DNA from: Bacteroidales bacterium
GTDB lineage: Bacteria > Bacteroidota > Bacteroidia > Bacteroidales > G3-4614
Reading direction: 5' to 3'
DNA length: 64,000 bases
NCBI GenBank assembly: GCA_017559955.1
Contig: JAFYPQ010000026.1
Span: 1 to 64,000 of the forward strand
Shown here: in pieces, positions 63,067 to 64,000 of the stretch
How the letters are laid out: the number at the start of each line of letters is the position of its first letter
Position numbering within the stretch: the first letter of the stretch is position 1
Program-made: the position numbers and the translations under genes
Notes under the pieces: generated by a model
The model's database searches: none
Seen by the model: the letters and a program-made list of their open reading frames with translations, nothing else
Told to the model about the DNA's origin: nothing

Positions 63067-63102
63067 AAGGTGCGTAAAAAGGAAATTTTCTTTACGCACC
63101 TT
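63067..63102 (-). terminator. Hairpin terminator after the RRM gene
   Basis: AAGGTGCGTAAA (63067-63078) pairs perfectly with TTTACGCACCTT (63091-63102). The T-rich tail on the - strand is broken (TTTGTAGTAAAAT), so strength is uncertain. Confidence 0.7.
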
Positions 63103-63128
63103 CGTATTTATAAAATTCAAATTAATTT

Positions 63129-63380
63129 CTATTTTTCAGGTTTAGGTCTTGCTTGTGAAACAATCATACGTCTGCCCTCAAATTCGCTGTTGTTTAGCGA
63201 TTCAATAGCAAGTGTAGCGTGTTCGTTATTTGACATTTCCACAAATCCGAATCCTTTCGAACGCCCCGTCTCTTTATTTCTTACAATCTTTACCAATGTA
63301 ACTTCTCCAAATGCTTCAAATGCCTCTTGTAGTTGAGGTTCTTTAACCCTAAAATTAAGATTTCCAACGTAAATATTCAT
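63129..63380 (-). CDS. RRM-type RNA-binding protein
   Basis: 83 residues, essentially one RNA recognition motif: RNP2 is IYVGNL at the N-terminus and RNP1 is KGFGFVEM, separated by the usual two-helix spacing (EAFEAFGEVTLVKI, HATLAIESLNNSEFEGRR). A short basic tail (PKPEK) ends it. Such single-RRM proteins are widespread in Bacteroidota and cyanobacteria and act as post-transcriptional regulators. RNA targets unknown. Confidence 0.93.
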   Translation of the reverse strand: MNIYVGNLNFRVKEPQLQEAFEAFGEVTLVKIVRNKETGRSKGFGFVEMSNNEHATLAIESLNNSEFEGRRMIVSQARPKPEK

Positions 63381-63565
63381 GATTATAAGAAATATAGGTT
63401 TATAATTAATCAGTATTACATCTCTCCCTGTAAATGTAACTCCACAAACTTAAAAGAAAAAAAAGACAAAAACAATATTTTATTAAAATATTTTGCCAAA
63501 AAGAGCTTTTATGCCGCAAAAAATGAAAAATAGATTAAAAAAACATATTAATTTACCCTCAACTG

Positions 63566-63597
63566 TTTGATAGATTGAAATATTAAGAGTAATTTTG
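63566..63597 (+). promoter_or_regulatory. Promoter of tig
   Basis: TTTG (63566-63569), 20 bases, then TAATTTTG (63590-63597), 39 bases before the start codon. Confidence 0.75.
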
Positions 63598-63636
63598 CAC
63601 CCCGAAAAGAATTTTATAACATAAAAATATATATAA

Positions 63637-64000
63637 ATGAACGTAACAGAAAAAAGCACAGGTAATGTTTCGGCAGAAATTACCGTGAAAATAGAGAAAG
63701 CCGATTATCAAGAGAAAGTTGAGAAAGCATTGCGTTCTTACCGTCAAAAAGCAGTTGTACCCGGATTTAGAAAAGGTATGGCTCCTAAATCGATGATTCA
63801 AAAAATGGTAGGAAAATCTGTTTTGATAGATGAGATCAACACCCTTATTTCAGAACAACTATATAACTACATAACAGATAAAAAACTTGCAGTACTTGGC
63901 GAGCCTCTTCCAAAAGAGGGACAACCCGAAGTTGATTTCGATACTCAAGAAGATTTTGAGTTTACATTCGATGTGGCTTTGGCTCCCGAGGTAAAAGTTG
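63637..64000 (+). CDS. tig: Trigger factor, N-terminal part (3' partial)
   Basis: The first 121 codons run off the window end. The ribosome-binding domain is clear: ITVKIEKADYQEKVEKALRS, YRQKAVVPGFRKGMAPKSMI, i.e. the GFRxGxxP ribosome-docking loop, then LPKEGQPEVDF and FEFTFDVALAPEVKV at the start of the next domain. Trigger factor is the ribosome-associated chaperone/prolyl isomerase. In this phylum the PPIase domain can be degenerate, which cannot be checked here. Confidence 0.92.
   Translation, partial: MNVTEKSTGNVSAEITVKIEKADYQEKVEKALRSYRQKAVVPGFRKGMAPKSMIQKMVGKSVLIDEINTLISEQLYNYITDKKLAVLGEPLPKEGQPEVDFDTQEDFEFTFDVALAPEVKV

Overview
The window looks like chromosomal DNA of a gut-type member of the order Bacteroidales (phylum Bacteroidota). 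Four things point there. The base composition is AT-rich. Promoters follow the Bacteroidota pattern, TTTG, about 19-20 bases, then TAnnTTTG; complete examples precede radA, the DksA-like gene, ileS and tig. There are secreted proteins whose C-termini resemble type 9 secretion sorting tails. Several lineage-typical genes are present (DUF3575, DUF4296, DUF4827, DUF5009, FISUMP, two-subunit methylmalonyl-CoA mutase). I see no tRNA, rRNA, CRISPR array, prophage or insertion sequence.

Layout. 1-4.9 kb: two secreted proteins on the + strand, a GLUG-repeat protein cut by the window edge and a GH16 glucanase with a GEVED domain. 5.2-8.0 kb: a - strand envelope operon, sigma-54 activator > lptE > TPR protein > secG. 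8.2-13.7 kb: a + strand outer-membrane operon with a DUF3575 protein, an OmpA-like/TPR protein and a 962-residue protein made of five tandem beta-barrel-like repeats. 13.9-16.9 kb: dTDP-sugar genes rfbB, rfbA and two tandem FdtA-like cupins. 17-27.5 kb: GH89 alpha-N-acetylglucosaminidase, a DEAD-box helicase, a 1498-residue multidomain GH33 sialidase, an N-acetylglucosamine-kinase-like gene and a SpoU rRNA methyltransferase. 27.6-42.1 kb: housekeeping genes (mazG, nrnA-like, DUF4827, glmM, DUF4296, lspA, DksA-like, ileS, cstA, FAD oxidoreductase, radA). 42.2-48.8 kb: an AraC regulator divergent from an RND efflux operon (adaptor, pump, TolC). 48.9-54.1 kb: a small secreted protein, a DUF5009 membrane protein, then an accessory-looking locus with a long structured untranslated RNA followed by four paralogous CsgG/LpoB-like secreted proteins, the last fused to a FISUMP domain. 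54.4-64 kb: mutB and mutA, dnaG, a GH92 alpha-mannosidase, an RRM RNA-binding protein and the start of tig.

Functionally the sialidase, GH89, GH92, GlcNAc kinase and DUF5009 genes fit growth on host mucin and N-glycans. Methylmalonyl-CoA mutase fits the succinate-propionate fermentation of this group. GlmM, RfbA/RfbB, LptE, LspA and SecG serve envelope biogenesis.

The least explained material is (i) the structured RNA plus CsgG/FISUMP paralogue locus at 50.96-54.07 kb, (ii) the five-fold barrel-repeat protein and its operon, and (iii) a set of intergenic repeats with an exact 9-base period, plus heptamer repeats, scattered at gene ends. Function calls rest on motif recognition by eye; no database search was run.
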